NCBI GenBank assembly: GCA_026874595.1 | Contig: CM049307.1 | Coordinates: 77,538,643 to 77,602,642, forward strand | Direction: 5' to 3' | From: Sipunculus nudus | Lineage: Eukaryota; Annelida; Sipuncula; Golfingiida; Sipunculidae | Length of the DNA stretch: 64,000 nucleotides | Shown: piece by piece, positions 1 through 12,685 of the stretch | How positions within the stretch are numbered: the stretch's first letter is position 1 | Layout of the letters: every line of letters starts with the position of its first letter | Made by a program: the position numbers and the translations under genes | Notes under the pieces: model-generated | What the model was told of the DNA's origin: nothing | The model's input: only the letters and a program-made list of their open reading frames with translations | Databases searched by the model: none

Positions 1-545
1 TACTTATGAGCACCATAGCTTGGAGGATATGGGTAACCGAGACCTAATTTCAAGTTTCCAAGGAGATTTTCATGGCCCTCCCTGGATGTCGAGTTAGAAA
101 ATACTAGTTTCAAAGATACGTTTTGAATCTGCTAATGGATGACCGCCCAATTTGAAGGCCTCAGAAATAGAGAAAAAATGAATAAAATATCGAAAAAAAT
201 ACAGGTGGCGCCACCAATCTGCTGGAACTGAAGAAACTCTCCATGATCAATATGCATCAAAGAATCATGGCCATCAATGCATTAGTTATTCAGATACTGG
301 AGCTTTTGTATCGAATTTTTAATTATTCTTCGGGGTACTAACGAGCCCCTTAAATCCGTAGATATGGCTTACAGTGAGCTAATTTCAGGTTTTTAAGGAG
401 ATTTATAATGGACACCCGCGGATGTCAAGTTAGAAGATTCTTGGTCCAACGGTAACGATTTTTGCCCTGTTTACGGCCGGCCGGCCGGACGGACGACGGA
501 CAAGAAGTGATCGCTATAGCTCAGATGACTCTCAGTCAGCTGAGC
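1..545. repeat. Bivalve-type interspersed repeat with internal duplication
   Basis: No coding frame. Two diverged blocks about 337 bp apart read 'ctaatttcaagtttccaagg' (near 46) and a close relative (near 383), so the element is built of degenerate tandem units. It ends with a CCGGCC-rich stretch, a 'gacggacgacggac' motif and a short stem, AGCTCA...TGAGCT, near 515-545. This terminal arrangement is frequent in bivalve genomic repeats (from general knowledge, not searched). A GGTGGCGCCACC palindrome occurs near 205 and relatives occur at 838 and 34430. Confidence 0.5.
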
Positions 546-919
546 TAAAATGAAATGAAAAACAAAATAAACAACTTTTACCAAAGTTCAAAGTCCTAAT
601 GGCTTTTGCAATAAAAATCTTTACAGATTAAGTTAATGATATGAATTATTGATGGTAAATAAAAAAATATAATGAAGTAATATATTTCAGCCCTTATCAC
701 TTTGTATCCATAAACTTGAAGCAATTAGAATTACAAGTATTTAAGTATATGTAATGTTTATGAAACAAAATCCTAGTTTTGTGACGTTTGAGACTTAGCC
801 ATTACGTGAGAAAGCTTACAACAGGTCACTAATATGTGGTGGCGCCACAAATTAACAGCTTAAATAATCCGCCACCAAAGTTTATAAAATAAACTTATTT
901 TATTAAGAGTCGCTGCTGG
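546..919. other. AT-rich intergenic stretch
   Basis: Low-complexity AT-rich DNA with many stop codons in all frames. I see no exon-like segment, RNA gene or recognisable element beyond a GGTGGCGCCAC motif near 838 that links it to neighbouring repeats. Confidence 0.6.
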
Positions 920-2575
920 TATGACGGTCAAGTGAGGTTGTTTTGTCTTTTTAGGGTATGAGAATCCAAACAGATTGTTTTGTCTTTGTCATCTTATCTA
1001 TCAAGTTCTGCCTTAGTTATTTTATAAGGATCCATCAAGATTGTTATGCCTTTGTCATGGTATGAGTATCCAGTTAGATTGTTTTGTCTTGGTCATATTA
1101 TGACGATCCACAAATACTGGAATGTCTTGGTCAAGGTATTAGGATCCAGTCAGACTGTTTTGTTTTGGTCCTGGGATAAGGATCCAGTAAGATTATTTTT
1201 TCCTAGTCATAGTATGAGGAAGATTGTATCTTCTTGGTCATAGCATGAGGACCCAAATGATTATTTTCTCTTAGTCATACTATGAGGATCCAGTGAGTTT
1301 TTTTTCTTGGTCATGGTGCCTGGATCTAGTAAGGTTTTATTGTCTTGGTCATAGTATGATGGTCCGGTAAATTGTTCTTTCTTGGACATTGTATGTGGAT
1401 AGAGCAAGATTTTTTGTATTGCCATGGAATGAGGATTCAGTTGGATCATTTTGTCTTGTTCATGGTATAAAAATCCATTAAGACTGTTTTGTCTTGGCCA
1501 TTGTATGAGGATCCGGTCAGACTGATTTGTCTTGATCACGATATGAGGATCCAGTGAGACTGATTTGTCTTTGTCATGGTATGAGGATCCAGTCTGACTG
1601 ATTTGTCTTGATCCCGGTTTGAGGATCCAGTCAGACTGAGTTGTCTTGATCTATGTATGAGGATCCAGTGAAACTGAACGGTCTTGATCTCGATATGAGG
1701 ATCCAGTCAGACTGGGATATCTTGATCTTGGTATAAGGATCCAGTGAGATTGATTTGTCTTGATCCCTGTTTGAGGATCCAGTGAGACTGATTTGTCTTG
1801 ATCTCGGTATGAGGATCCAGTCTGACTGATTTGTCTTGATCCCGGTTTGAGGATCCAGTCAGACTGAGTTGTCTTGATCTTTGTATGAGGATCCGGTCAG
1901 ACTGATTTGTCTTGATCACGATATGAGGATCCAGTGAGACTGATTTGTCTTTGTCATGGTATGAGGATCCAGTCTGACTGATTTGTCTTGATCCCGGTTT
2001 GAGGATCCAGTCAGACTGAGTTGTCTTGATCTATGTATGAGGATCCAGTGAAACTGAACGGTCTCGATCTCGATATGAGGATCCAGTCAGACTGGGATAT
2101 CTTGATCTTGGTATAAGGATCCAGTGAGATTGATTTGTCTTGATCCCTGTTTGAGGATCCAGTGAGACTGATTTGTCTTGATCTCGGTATGAGGATCCAG
2201 TGAGACTGATTTGTCTTGATCTCGGTATGAGGATCCAGTCTGACTGATTTGTCTTGGTCCCGGTTTGAGGATCCAGTCAGACTGAGTTGTCTTGATCTTT
2301 GTATGAGGATCCAGTGAGACTGATTTGTCTTGATCACGATATGAGGATCCAGTCAGACTGAGTTGTCTTGATCTTAGTATGAGAATCCAGTGAGACTGAT
2401 TTGTCTTGGTAACGGTTTGAGGATCCAGTGAGACTGATTTGTCTTGATCACGGTTTGAGGATCAAGTAAGATTGTTTTGTCTTGATGATTGTATGAGGCT
2501 TCTGTCTAATTTATCTTCACTGTTGATTGTATGAGAATCTATTAAGATTGTTTAGTCTTGCTGACGGTATGCGCT
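920..2575. repeat. 38-bp minisatellite with 380-bp higher-order repeat
   Basis: About 40 head-to-tail copies of a 38-bp unit with core GGATCCAGTSAGACTGA followed by a TTGTCTTGATC-type block. Copies at the left edge (920-1500) are the most diverged. In 1530-2340 variant units recur in the same order: the segment starting near 1538 reappears near 1918, exactly 380 bp or ten units later, which indicates amplification of a ten-unit block. Since 38 is not a multiple of three and the minus strand is open in all three frames, it yields spurious minus-strand ORFs of 70-108 codons; I do not regard these as genes. Confidence 0.95.
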
Positions 2576-2712
2576 TTAATTAATCTGTCCAATATCCGTT
2601 ACAATATCAGATCAAAATCGCTCGAGACTTTTCCACTTTAAGAAGAAGGGATTATTTAGTCATTCCCTAAAGAAGAATTACTTGAATGATTTAAATGATC
2701 CAATCATGGACT

Positions 2713-2748
<36 letters not shown>

Positions 2749-4224
2749 TATAATATATAAAGTACTAATCTACAAACTTCATAAAAATGTTCAATTTGTA
2801 ATAAAACAAAAAGGTATATATAAAATGGAATGAAAACAGTAACAAGCAGAGGTAAGTTCGATGTATAAACGATTTCGATTTGTTTTTCCCGTTTACCTAC
2901 GTTTTGTTCCAGACATCATGATTTGTTTTTCTTTAAGATTTAGTTATTATACAAATACAATTAATTATCAATCCAGTGTTATTAACCACGCATTTATTCT
3001 GGAATATAATAAGAGAATGGTATTTTGTACCCATATATACTGATTTTAGGGACTGCAACAGCATCTAATGCACATTCTTAATTACTAATATATTTGTTAC
3101 TTAACATCTTTAGGGGCGCCTTGACCAAACAATATCCCCCCCCCCTTCCCTAGCTAGGAGCTCAGAAAGACTTCTACACAGCCCATATCGTTCCACCATC
3201 GTTCCATCCTATCTTGTTCCTAACGAAATTTCAAACCCTTATGTAACAGCCAAGACTGTGTAAAAGTAAAGATCAGTGAACGCTGTACAATAACTACAGT
3301 CACCTCAATAATGTGTAAAAATTTTCATGTTTTCCACATACAATTGTAACTAAATAAACTCGAGTATATTTCAAAACACGAAAAAAATATCTGAAATATA
3401 TATGTAAGCTAGACTTTAACCCAGGGCTAACAGTGCCTACGTTAACATCAGGCGTCTAGGGGCACTTAGAGAATAAGTAAATACTGTATGCAGGGCATCA
3501 GAAATGGACAAATGCCTGGCAGTGTGTTCACAATGTGCACTTCACTGGTAAACTGTCCAGAGAGTGTTTGACATTTCCCGGCAACATCTGCGGTTAAAGG
3601 AATATTTTTTAATGCGTGAAATCTTGTTTTACGTTTCAAAAAGCAATGTACTTGTATATGCATGGGTCTAGTATGCAAGTGCGTTAAGACGACCCACCTG
3701 CCATCTAGATGAGCGAACAAATAATTACAAGTTGCTTACCAGCAAGTGAGAAAACCAAGAGGAGTGCCTGGTGAATCATTCTGTCGTTCACTTCGGAGGT
3801 CACGAACCAAGTTTACTCTACCTCTATACAGTTCTCGAATGGACGGGTTCCGGGAGTGACGCTATTAAGCGGATCTAACACTACGTCATAAAACGTCATC
3901 CATACCAACAGGCATAAACACTGAATAATTTATCTATCTATGTTAATGTTTGTTAAAGCGTCAACTGGCAAATCAATAAACCACCAACGTTATAAAAAGT
4001 AAGCTAAAAACCGCCAGGTAGAGACAATGACTAAATTGCTTCAGTAACTGAAGTCCGCTAATACCAGAATATAAACCTCAAACCCTAACTGACTGCGAAC
4101 TATTCTGTTCAGTCAATACTGCAACTTTTTGTTTTTTGGAAATGCTCATTTCAATGTAGTTTATGAATACTTATGCGAGACTCGGGGATTCGTTAAAGTT
4201 AGGAATACTGTGATTGACTTCATA
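2576..4224. other. Intergenic, with (AAT)n microsatellite
   Basis: AT-rich DNA containing an (AAT)n run near 2718-2748 and short C tracts near 3137. Open frames here (for example 3466-3720 minus) are short, compositionally random and lack recognisable domains. No RNA gene was seen. Confidence 0.6.
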
Positions 4225-4414
4225 TTCGTGAGGTAAACATTTCGTGATTTTCACCTTTCCATTGTTTTGCGAGGGTTCAGTTTTCACGACCTAAACCTAC
4301 ACAGAGTGTATCCATCGATTTCGTGAGGTAAACATTTCGTGATTTTCACCTTTCCATTGTTTTGCGAGGGTTCAGTTTTCACGACCTAAACCTACACAGA
4401 GTGTATCCATCGAT
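4225..4414. repeat. Perfect 95-bp tandem duplication
   Basis: The block starting TTCGTGAGGTAAACATTTCG at 4225 is repeated at 4320, exactly 95 bp later, with no differences that I can find. Two copies only. The identity implies a recent duplication or an assembly artefact. The unit shares a 'cgcgaa/gcgaaaa' flavour with the nearby 4590-4680 and 9180-9330 stretches, so it probably sits inside an older repeat. Confidence 0.93.
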
Positions 4415-4714
4415 TTCTGAATAACTTATACGAAGTAATATATGTGCAAACTCATAAAATTTAGAAAGCATTGCTCATTGTTGGCAAATACATGTATTTT
4501 GAAAGATCCTAAATTTTATGATACCTGTCTTAGATTAACGTTAATATACAAAATCAGTTATTTATATAATGAAAATCTTTTTATCAAACGTCTTCGACGT
4601 TGGGGCGTCTTATTTACGGTTTTTTTCACGAAAATCTCTCTTTTGCGAACATCGCAAATTTGAAACACTCGCGAACAAAGAGACAGTATATTAACAAAAG
4701 ATTCACGGAAGCTT

Positions 4715-4915
4715 CCGGCTTCTGTGGCTCAAGGGCTGACAGAACTCATCAGGAGAGATTGTGAGTGTGAATCTCGGCCAAGGCGCCACCCAGGACGACC
4801 GCTCTACAGTCACAAACGAGTGAGCTTTTTGGGAGTTCCTCGGTGGTATGACCCAGTAATGGGAACAATTACGTATCGAGGACCAGCCGGTGCAGTAGTC
4901 ACCCGGCTTGGTTAA
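4715..4915 (+). repeat. tRNA-derived SINE, diverged copy
   Basis: Begins CCGGCTTCTGTGGCTCAAGG, which carries an RNA polymerase III A-box-like core, followed by a degraded B box (GAGTGTGAATCTCGG). Its tail contains 'ttcctcggtggtatgaccca'. The copy at 33039 has the same head and tail in the same order, which defines the family. The spurious ORF at 4724-4915 lies inside it. Internal deletions and a weak B box suggest it is inactive. Confidence 0.75.
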
Positions 4916-4920
4916 TACCA

Positions 4921-7900
4921 GAATATTTAATGAGAGGAAGCGTGTGACACTTTCCTGTCACGCAGTCCGAAACCGGGATGGAAATCTGCTGATGAACTTT
5001 TTTAATATAGCTTTCCTCCACCAAAATACATGTTAAGAAATATCAGTATTTTGTAAATCTTATATGTAATAAAAAAACATATGCTGTTTGACTTAGAATA
5101 AGCGGTGCTTGGTAAGTTATGTATTTTCTTTATGCCTTCGACAAATGATAATTTTGAGTACAGACAGTGAAGATTATTTACATACTTCAAGTTTGGACAG
5201 GTTTGTCTTGTCACTGTCTTCCACTTAATACCTGTCTTTTGTACATTTCTAATGAATGAAATACTATTTTTTTTATTCTGGTTGTAATTTCTATTTCTAA
5301 CAATTTAATTTTTTTAATAACAATATTTTGTTTGATATATTTGACAAAGACTATGTTCGATCACCATACTATGATAAATTGAAAAAAAAATATGCCAATT
5401 TATGCTACAGGGAAAGCTTCAATAAACAAATGACGTGTGGATCATGAAACGCAGCTCGCAATCATTACCTGTGATATTAAGGCCAAAAATTTATGTTGTT
5501 AATCATATTATATATCATATACACATATATGTTTATATGTGTGTATGTGTGTGTGTCGTGTGTGTGTGACATGACTGACATTTTTCAGACTAAAAATAAA
5601 CTTTAGGTTACAAAGTTAAAACAAAGCGGTCACCTGCTGGTAACATATCTTAAAACACTATATTTAAACTTATTCAAAATAGGTACACCATATAATATGT
5701 CACAACTGCTGGGTGTTTTTTTTTTCTTGTCTAGATTTTCTTCTTGATCAACGTTGAAGAGTTTCAGGAGTTTTGAGTAATATTGTCTAATAAAAGAACA
5801 CTAAGTTTGATGAACAAAGAGAAAACATCTTTATTTTATTCTCTGATCTTGTGGCCACTTGTCTCGAACAATATAAAGATATTGATATTAAGGGTCAACA
5901 TGCATAGCAAATTTCCTCGTAATCCATGCACTGGTTAGTGATGAACTCTCGTATACACAAAAGACGGACCAAAATGAAATTTTAGTCACATCCTTACAAA
6001 TCGATAATTCGGTCACATCAAACTTTCAAAGATAACCAGGAATCAAGTAAATGATGTGAACATCAGCTGCCAGGTTACATTTAACTCTTAAACTTGTGTT
6101 TTAAATAAGGGGTGTAAAATTTGTTGAAAATTATAGCTATATTTTTAAATTACTTGACTTTTTTACAGGATGAGGCATGCCGGACCATGTGCTGTATCCA
6201 CGCCCAATTCTAATCGATTCTTCAGTTGCTAATTCCAGATTAAAAAAAAATCATGATATATAGTTCATGATTGCATTAGTTAAAGTGTGAACAAACACAT
6301 AAACACATACACACGAAAGGGGATGAACGCATATTGTCCTGGTGGAGGTAATCAAAGGTAGAGACTGCCGCCGGCCGTCCAGTCCATTTCTCCGCATTAG
6401 GTCTTTCAATCAATCATCTTCAATTTTTGAATAAACAGGTTTTCTGTGACAAAGTATTTTTATCCGCAATGTCCCATCATCGTATTTAAAACAATAACAG
6501 TGGTGTGAGACAACATGTGTGCCTCCGCCATAATTATATTAAAATGTTCGTGTGTGGTACATAGAAAAATGAGCGTCACTATGTATGAACTGGATGGCTG
6601 GATCACAGGCCAGTTCTGGAACAAATGCGGAGAGGAATCTGTTACCAATAAATAGCTATGGTCCTCTGCCAGGAAATGAAAAGTGCCCGATCTCAGGGGC
6701 AACAGCATCAAATACATTAAACAAAAATAATTATATTGATTCAAAATCTAAATGTATTTATCTAGCCTGACCCTTTAACAAATTTCAACAAAATCCGTTC
6801 TTGAATTTTTGAGTAAAGTTGCTTCTAAACAATTCAACTAAATCAGGACAATGAAAACGATATACCTTTCCCACCAGCGGGAGTATAAGCATGATAAATT
6901 TATAAGCTCGCCATAGATTCTCACGTTTCACTGCATAGCTGCTATATATGTCCTCATTACAAAATTCACACTATGGTGTTTTTGTGTCCACGCACGATTT
7001 ATGAAGGCTCGCGTTCCTCCCAGATATTGCTTCCGTATTCGGAACACATCAGTCATACATACGTTATCGTCCAAACATGTAAACAAAGGTATATCGTTCA
7101 AACATATTGCATATGCTAAAGTCAATCTTTGACGGGAAAAGATAAAAAAATCTGATATGAACCTCCCATATACTGAAAATAATATAATCAGGTCTTTCCT
7201 TTGTTTTTTATGATTAATAAATTAATAACGCAGTGAAAATACCTGATTCACATCATTCACAGAGTTTAATACAAACACACACATGAAGACCTTTATAACA
7301 TGATAGTTTGTTACCATGATTTTTACTAAAACAACAAGAATGCACCAACAGGAGTGTATGTATGTATGTGTCTATATACGTATGTATGTATTTATGTTTG
7401 TATGGGAAAATCACAATCGGGACAAAACATATATATATATATATATATATAAATATATATATATAAGACATATAAGAAATAAGGTATGTATAGGTATAAG
7501 GTATATGTTAATTCTAAACCATTTTAGATACAAAGTATTTCATAGTAAACTCATCTTAGAACTAAAGTCTATAACTCTATTTATCAATAATTTATTTTAT
7601 TTATAATTTATAATTATTATTTTCTGAATAGTAGGGGGTATATACCCCCATCCCGCATATATTGACGCCCCTGACGTTAAGGTACCTTTATCGGAGGGAT
7701 CTGGATTCTAATGCGCACTCTTAATCCAAAGATTAATCCAAAATTATTTTTCTTTAGCATCTGGTCCCTCCTTCCAAATGATTTCATCGAAATCCAGCCT
7801 AATATTTCGAACATATGGCTAACAGAGACACTCACACACGACCGATCATATTACCCCCTACCGCCTTCGTTTGCGGAGGTAATTAAATATCCGAAAGCAG

Positions 7901-7969
7901 GAAAACAATTTAGGTGTGGTAACACATAAGAAAAGAAAAAAAAAGCAGGGAACATAAACAGACCCACCC
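4921..7969. other. Intergenic, with microsatellites
   Basis: No gene recognised. Contains a (TG)n run at about 5535-5570, a GTAT-rich stretch at 7355-7400 and (TA)n at 7431-7466. Open frames at 6460-6744 (minus), 6585-6770 and 7316-7606 are short and driven by low complexity. A short hairpin-like 'gggggtatataccccc' occurs near 7634. Confidence 0.55.
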
Positions 7970-7975
7970 GAAGCC

Positions 7976-8191
7976 AGAAGCGGATCCAGGGGGGGGGGGG
8001 GGGGTCCAGGGGGTCCGGACCCCCCCTTTTTCACCCGAAGCAACCTTTTTTAAGGGGTTTTAGACGTAATTTTGCGGCCTGGACCCCCCCCCCCCCTTTT
8101 ACAGACGTGATGACCTTTTTTTTAAGGATTTTCATTAGTCCTCCTAGGTTGGACCCCCCCCCCCTTTTCCTAAATTCTGGATCCGCCCCTG
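7976..8191. mobile_element. Small non-autonomous element with poly(G)/poly(C) arms
   Basis: Left end AGAAGCGGATCCAGGGGG and right end CCCTTTTCC...CTGGATCCGCCCCTG form an imperfect terminal inverted repeat sharing GCGGATCCAG. The flanks carry GAAGCC on both sides (7970-7975 and 8192-8197), a candidate 6-bp target-site duplication. The interior holds three long C runs separated by similar ~60-bp segments. No coding capacity. Related GCGGATCC-plus-homopolymer ends occur near 15672, 25814 and 31550-31577. Confidence 0.6.
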
Positions 8192-8197
8192 GAAGCC

Positions 8198-8862
8198 GAA
8201 ACCTTAACATTTATTTTATGGCCAAGGTATCATTTTTATTGTAAGATCTCATATTTTCTCCTGTTATACGGTGTAAATACTGTATGGTTTCTGTTGGTTT
8301 GGTTATATCCCTTGACAAACAAGAAACAGACTTGTGTTACACCCAATGTGAGCCTGTCGAAAGAAAAATTATATTTTATCATTTTTTCCCAGTTATATCT
8401 TTATATTCAAATAGAACAATATCAACAATATGAAACCTGATTGATGTAAAAACCGACACTGCTTTTCTGGCAAAAAAATCAATACCCGTCCAGAGGATTG
8501 TATTTTCTATATGTTTTTCATAGAACAATTAAGAAATGTCAGCAGGTATTTGGTCAGAAATGATGACTATATTTTATTTTTTTGTTGTTGTCTTTAATGT
8601 CTGGATGAAATGTAACAATGACAAGCGACGTTAAGACATGCTGAAATGAACCCTAAAAAAAGGTGCGGCGATGTAACTGTTGCATGACAGGAAAGCCGCC
8701 TAAAGTGAAAATATTAATTGTACGACTGCACACGTTCAATACATGCTAGCAGGAGCACGATGTCCTCGCCTATATGTAGGAACATCCCTGATATTATCGG
8801 ACCAGCGTAACAGGTCTCTCACGTCAGGTGTCAAGTACTGTAATTTTAGAATCTGCTGAGAT

Positions 8863-8924
<62 letters not shown>

Positions 8925-9906
8925 TTTTCTTACATATTTGCTTTAATGTTCATATTTAACCCCCCCCCCCCCCCATTAAAAAAATAAATAAATAAACCAT
9001 AGAAGACTATAAAAAAAGTTCTTTCTATATTGTAGGAATCCTGCAAAACATAATCACCTAAGAAAATGAAAATTGCAAGACAAGAAAGCAGCCGGAGACC
9101 ATATATATATATATATATATATAATAGCATATAAGGCAGATTTCTGTCTGCTGTGTATGACACAGGTGTATCCCGATAGTCAATAAAACGCGGGTTACGA
9201 GTGTTCGCAAAAACTGATTAATCGCAAAATTGCGAGAGACGTGCGAGAGGTTTTCAGCACACTTCACAAAAAAAATTACGAGCCTCCGCAAATCCACTCG
9301 CAATCGCAAATTTGCGAAAGTTTCGATCAGAAAGTCCCAGGTTCCTGGACTTGGTTTGCATGGTAACTATCTATGTACATGTTAAAGGATTAACCTTTCG
9401 GGGACCAGCGGTCTCATTCCTAAAATAACGGGACCAATTATTATTATTACTTTTATAATTATTATTATTATTATTATTTTCATTATTATTATTATTTTTA
9501 TTATTATTGTTATTATTATTATTTGTTAATGTTCATAAATTCTGAAATCTTTCTTAAATAGTAGTCCACTATATTTTCTAGGATGCGTGAAGGAGTTACA
9601 ACCTCCATTTATCTTTAAATTCAACTTCTATGTAAACCTTGAAAGAAGGACCGAGTAAACAAGACAGCTGTGACACTGAAATGTACAAGTCGAGTCCGGT
9701 GAGTGTTGTTAATATCAATGCCCTGGAGGGAAAGTACACCCGTACTGGTGGGTGATCGTTCAAATGAACCGCGTGACACTGGATCTAGCCAACACCAGTG
9801 CATGCACACACGTTGGGTCAACCAAAGGAGGAAAAAAGGTTGAGGCAGCTTCTCCCCCCTCCCCCCCCCCCCCCGGTCCGCTTTTGTCTTTACAAATAAA
9901 AGTAAC
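8198..9906. other. Intergenic, with (TA)n and poly(C) tracts
   Basis: No gene recognised. Holds (TA)n at 8867-8919, a C run at about 8960-8974, (TA)n at 9101-9123, an (ATT)n-rich stretch at 9430-9525 and a C run near 9858. Between 9180 and 9330 lies a CpG-containing stretch rich in 'cgcaaa/tgcgag', resembling 4590-4680. A minus-strand copy of a dispersed TTTCAGTGTCACAGCTG module is at 9665-9681. Confidence 0.55.
8867..8919. repeat. (TA)n microsatellite
   Basis: Uninterrupted AT dinucleotide array of about 26 repeats. Confidence 0.97.
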
Positions 9907-10201
9907 AGGCCAAAAAAATGAAAGGTAGGCCTTATGGATCTCAGGCACCGCCCGCGTCAATATTACCCCCCCCCCCCCGCATGAATAACTTTCATTTTGA
10001 TTTTCATCTTTCAAGAAGAAAAAATAAAACAATCGATGTTGTGCTCTTACCTTTTGAGCAAAAAATCTGCTCTTCTCATGCTTTTTCCTGATCATAAGAC
10101 ATTTTTGTCGATATATACAAAAGAGGACAAAAATAAAATTCCACACGCCCGCACTGATTTCTGAAAAAAAGTGCCTGAGAACAAAACCTTTTTTTTCGCC
10201 T
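9907..10201 (+). mobile_element. MITE family copy A (AGGCC termini)
   Basis: About 295 bp bounded by AGGCCAAAAAAATGAAAGG and its inverted partner ...CCTTTTTTTTCGCCT. Subterminal CTCAGGCACCG on the left and GTGCCTGAGAAC on the right extend the inverted repeat to about 35 bp. The interior shares 'gatctttcaagaag'-type sequence with the copies at 16983 and 32322. Contains a poly(C) run. No ORF, so it must be moved in trans if at all. AGGCC ends with possible TTA targets would fit PIF/Harbinger, but I could not define a consistent target duplication. Confidence 0.8.
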
Positions 10202-10656
10202 TAGATCTCAATATATGAAGATTCGTAACAACGGATTCAAGGAAGTTATAAATAAAAAATCGATTATTCTGAATCAACGAGAAACGGATTCCACGAACCT
10301 ATTTAGATCATAGTTTTTGTGTAACTATTATTTCTAATGGTTCTAATGCTCTTGCTGATGCAATGCGTGTGTACAATTTTTATTGTTATATTTTTTTATA
10401 ACCGGTACCCCTGTCCACCTGTTCTTTTCGTAATTCATTCGAAAGTGTTTCCGAACAACCTTGAACATAGAACGAGCGCTATATATATCTGGTATAATAA
10501 ATAAATTATCCTCATACATTTAAGGCCTTATATTTTCTGCTAGCCGGCATTGTTTACTGCCTATGCATTATATTTCACTTCGGCTGGCCCCCGAAATAGG
10601 TCACTCTGACCTGATCGTTCACTTACTGTCTCATTTCTGGAAAACGTCGCGTGGTG

Positions 10657-10682
10657 TGACGTCATTCCTCTCTGTGACGTCA
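10657..10682. promoter_or_regulatory. Two adjacent CRE-like octamers
   Basis: Two perfect TGACGTCA palindromes, the consensus for CREB/ATF binding, start 18 bp apart. No coding sequence could be assigned to them, so they may belong to a distant or unrecognised first exon, or to a repeat. The functional reading is inference. Confidence 0.35.
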
Positions 10683-10856
10683 CGATTCACTCTCCACATT
10701 CACATACGGTGACAGTCAGACATACAGAGGTATGGTCACTTTATAGAAGTCCCAAAAGTAAACAGCGCTTGAAAAATCCATATACTGCTTTTTCCTTGGT
10801 TATCTGTGCGGGGATTTACACAAAGATGTTTTCAGTTTTTTATTTCCACAGTCCTC

Positions 10857-10860
<4 letters not shown>

Positions 10861-10907
<47 letters not shown>
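10861..10907. repeat. (TA)n microsatellite
   Basis: Uninterrupted AT dinucleotide array of about 23 repeats. Confidence 0.97.
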
Positions 10908-10912
<5 letters not shown>

Positions 10913-11588
10913 CATACAGTATATGAAAAGTATGTGTTTATTTACAAAAAAAATATATATTTTTACTAAAAAGGGGTTTAATGATAATTTGGAAATATAT
11001 AGACAATTGTATGAAAGTGTCATATAAAATACATTAATTACATATAGTAAAAATATATAAACTTCTTCACTAAGAAAATTCGGATCGTCAGCTGCGTCTT
11101 ATCCGACTCCTTAATCCTGTTGATTAAAAACTATAAGCGGATGTTGTTGAGTCTTCGAGACCCTGTTTTTCTCTCAGTAGTGGTCATCCATTTTCAGGAT
11201 ATGCTCCGCGTATCTTAACCACTCGCTTCCTGTTATATGTGAAAATTCATTTAAATACTGCCATATCTTTTCATAACTGAAATATATTTTTTTACCATTA
11301 CAATTTTAGAAAATCAATTTTTTTTATACTCCGTTCCACGACCCATCGTCCACCCGTTTTTTTTTCATTTATTTATTATTATTGTGAAACCAAATTAACA
11401 TAAGACAGCGCCTAATTTAAGTGGATTTAAATGTTGAAATAAAAAAATATTAATACCTTACGCCGATGTTGAGTAATCTGTTATGCAGCACTGGGAAAGT
11501 TTGTTGTGCGGGAACCGCAATATTTAAAACAGAGGGAAGGGAGGTATGATGATGAACGTGATTATTGGAAAAGAGAAATTTCTTTGAT

Positions 11589-11590
<2 letters not shown>

Positions 11591-11641
<51 letters not shown>
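11591..11641. repeat. (TA)n microsatellite
   Basis: Uninterrupted TA dinucleotide array of about 25 repeats. Confidence 0.97.
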
Positions 11642-11643
<2 letters not shown>

Positions 11644-12685
11644 CACTTATAATGATAACAATAATGAAACTTCGAAATAACTTCGAAAACTAAGATACGC
11701 TGTTTGACAAGCGAAATGTAACGTCATTCAACTCCTTTATGATATCACCGTGCATTAGGTATCATGGTATTTTTAGACGCATCATTGGTGTAGTTTATCC
11801 ACTTGAATCGTTATCTTGGAATGTTTCATGATAATATGAAATTAAAAATATAATTTTAAATTCTAAAATATGTGAGTCATTCAAATTTCTATGGTATTTT
11901 CTGTCAATAATTCTGGTGTGCTCATTCAACTATCATCCATCACCATCCTGAAATTTCAGCTTAAAAATGAAGTATCGTAAAATCTATATTATTAAAATGT
12001 TACATATTTGCATTTCCTTGGAAATATTTTAATGACACGTAGACTGCTACACTTGATTCTGCTTTTTTACATTTTATATTTTTTTTCACCATAAAAGTTA
12101 AGATTATGAACATGTGCAATTATACTAACTTATCCTAACTATATTTAAATTATACTACAATTTAAGGCGTTTTGTGTTGAGCATGAGCAAAACGCAGCAA
12201 ACTGAGCAAAACAAACATGCACAAACTTGATAATGATTTCCTCTGTAGACACATTTCCTATTGTCAATCAACTGAAAAAACTTGTAGGCGCTTGATGTGT
12301 ATAGGTGTCTGGGTAATCCTGACTTTTTTCTTGCAGTGATTTACTGCTGTCAGGGCCATAAATAAATTAGTCACCATTTAACAGTTTTAAGGACAGATTA
12401 AATATAAACTGGATATCCATTGGACGGTTTAGTTCCATATGTATTTTGTAAATGACGGTGGTCCAATTCAACCTTTGTCACGGATCTTCTCCGTGCCCTC
12501 GCCCCGGATATGCACGTTTGTGGTCTTGCACTCTCAGGAATGATGTCAAGTGTATCGTAAGAGGGTCATTTTCCATGAGTTTTCCTCCTTCCTGAGAAAT
12601 TTAACGTTTCTTTCGAAGGGGCGATGCAAACACACTTGGCCATTCCAGTGTTATGATATAATAATTATTCATGGCTACAACTAAA

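Larger units (their letters stand above)
10202..12685. other. Intergenic, with (TA)n arrays and paired CRE motifs
   Basis: No gene recognised. (TA)n arrays at 10861-10907 and 11591-11641. Two exact TGACGTCA octamers lie at 10657-10664 and 10675-10682. Open frames at 10709-11027 are generated by reading through the microsatellite. Confidence 0.55.

Noticed and set aside
1261-2337. Minus-strand ORFs of 70-108 codons rich in SRQLSLTGSSN-type repeats
   Set aside because: They are translations of the 38-bp minisatellite; 38 is not a multiple of three and the same stop-poor unit is open in every frame.
7253-7606. Overlapping ORFs with runs of Tyr-Ile on both strands
   Set aside because: Translation of (TA)n microsatellite; the same explains frames at 10709-11027, 29437-29652, 35453-35815, 37555-37839, 38859-39179 and 57783-58248.
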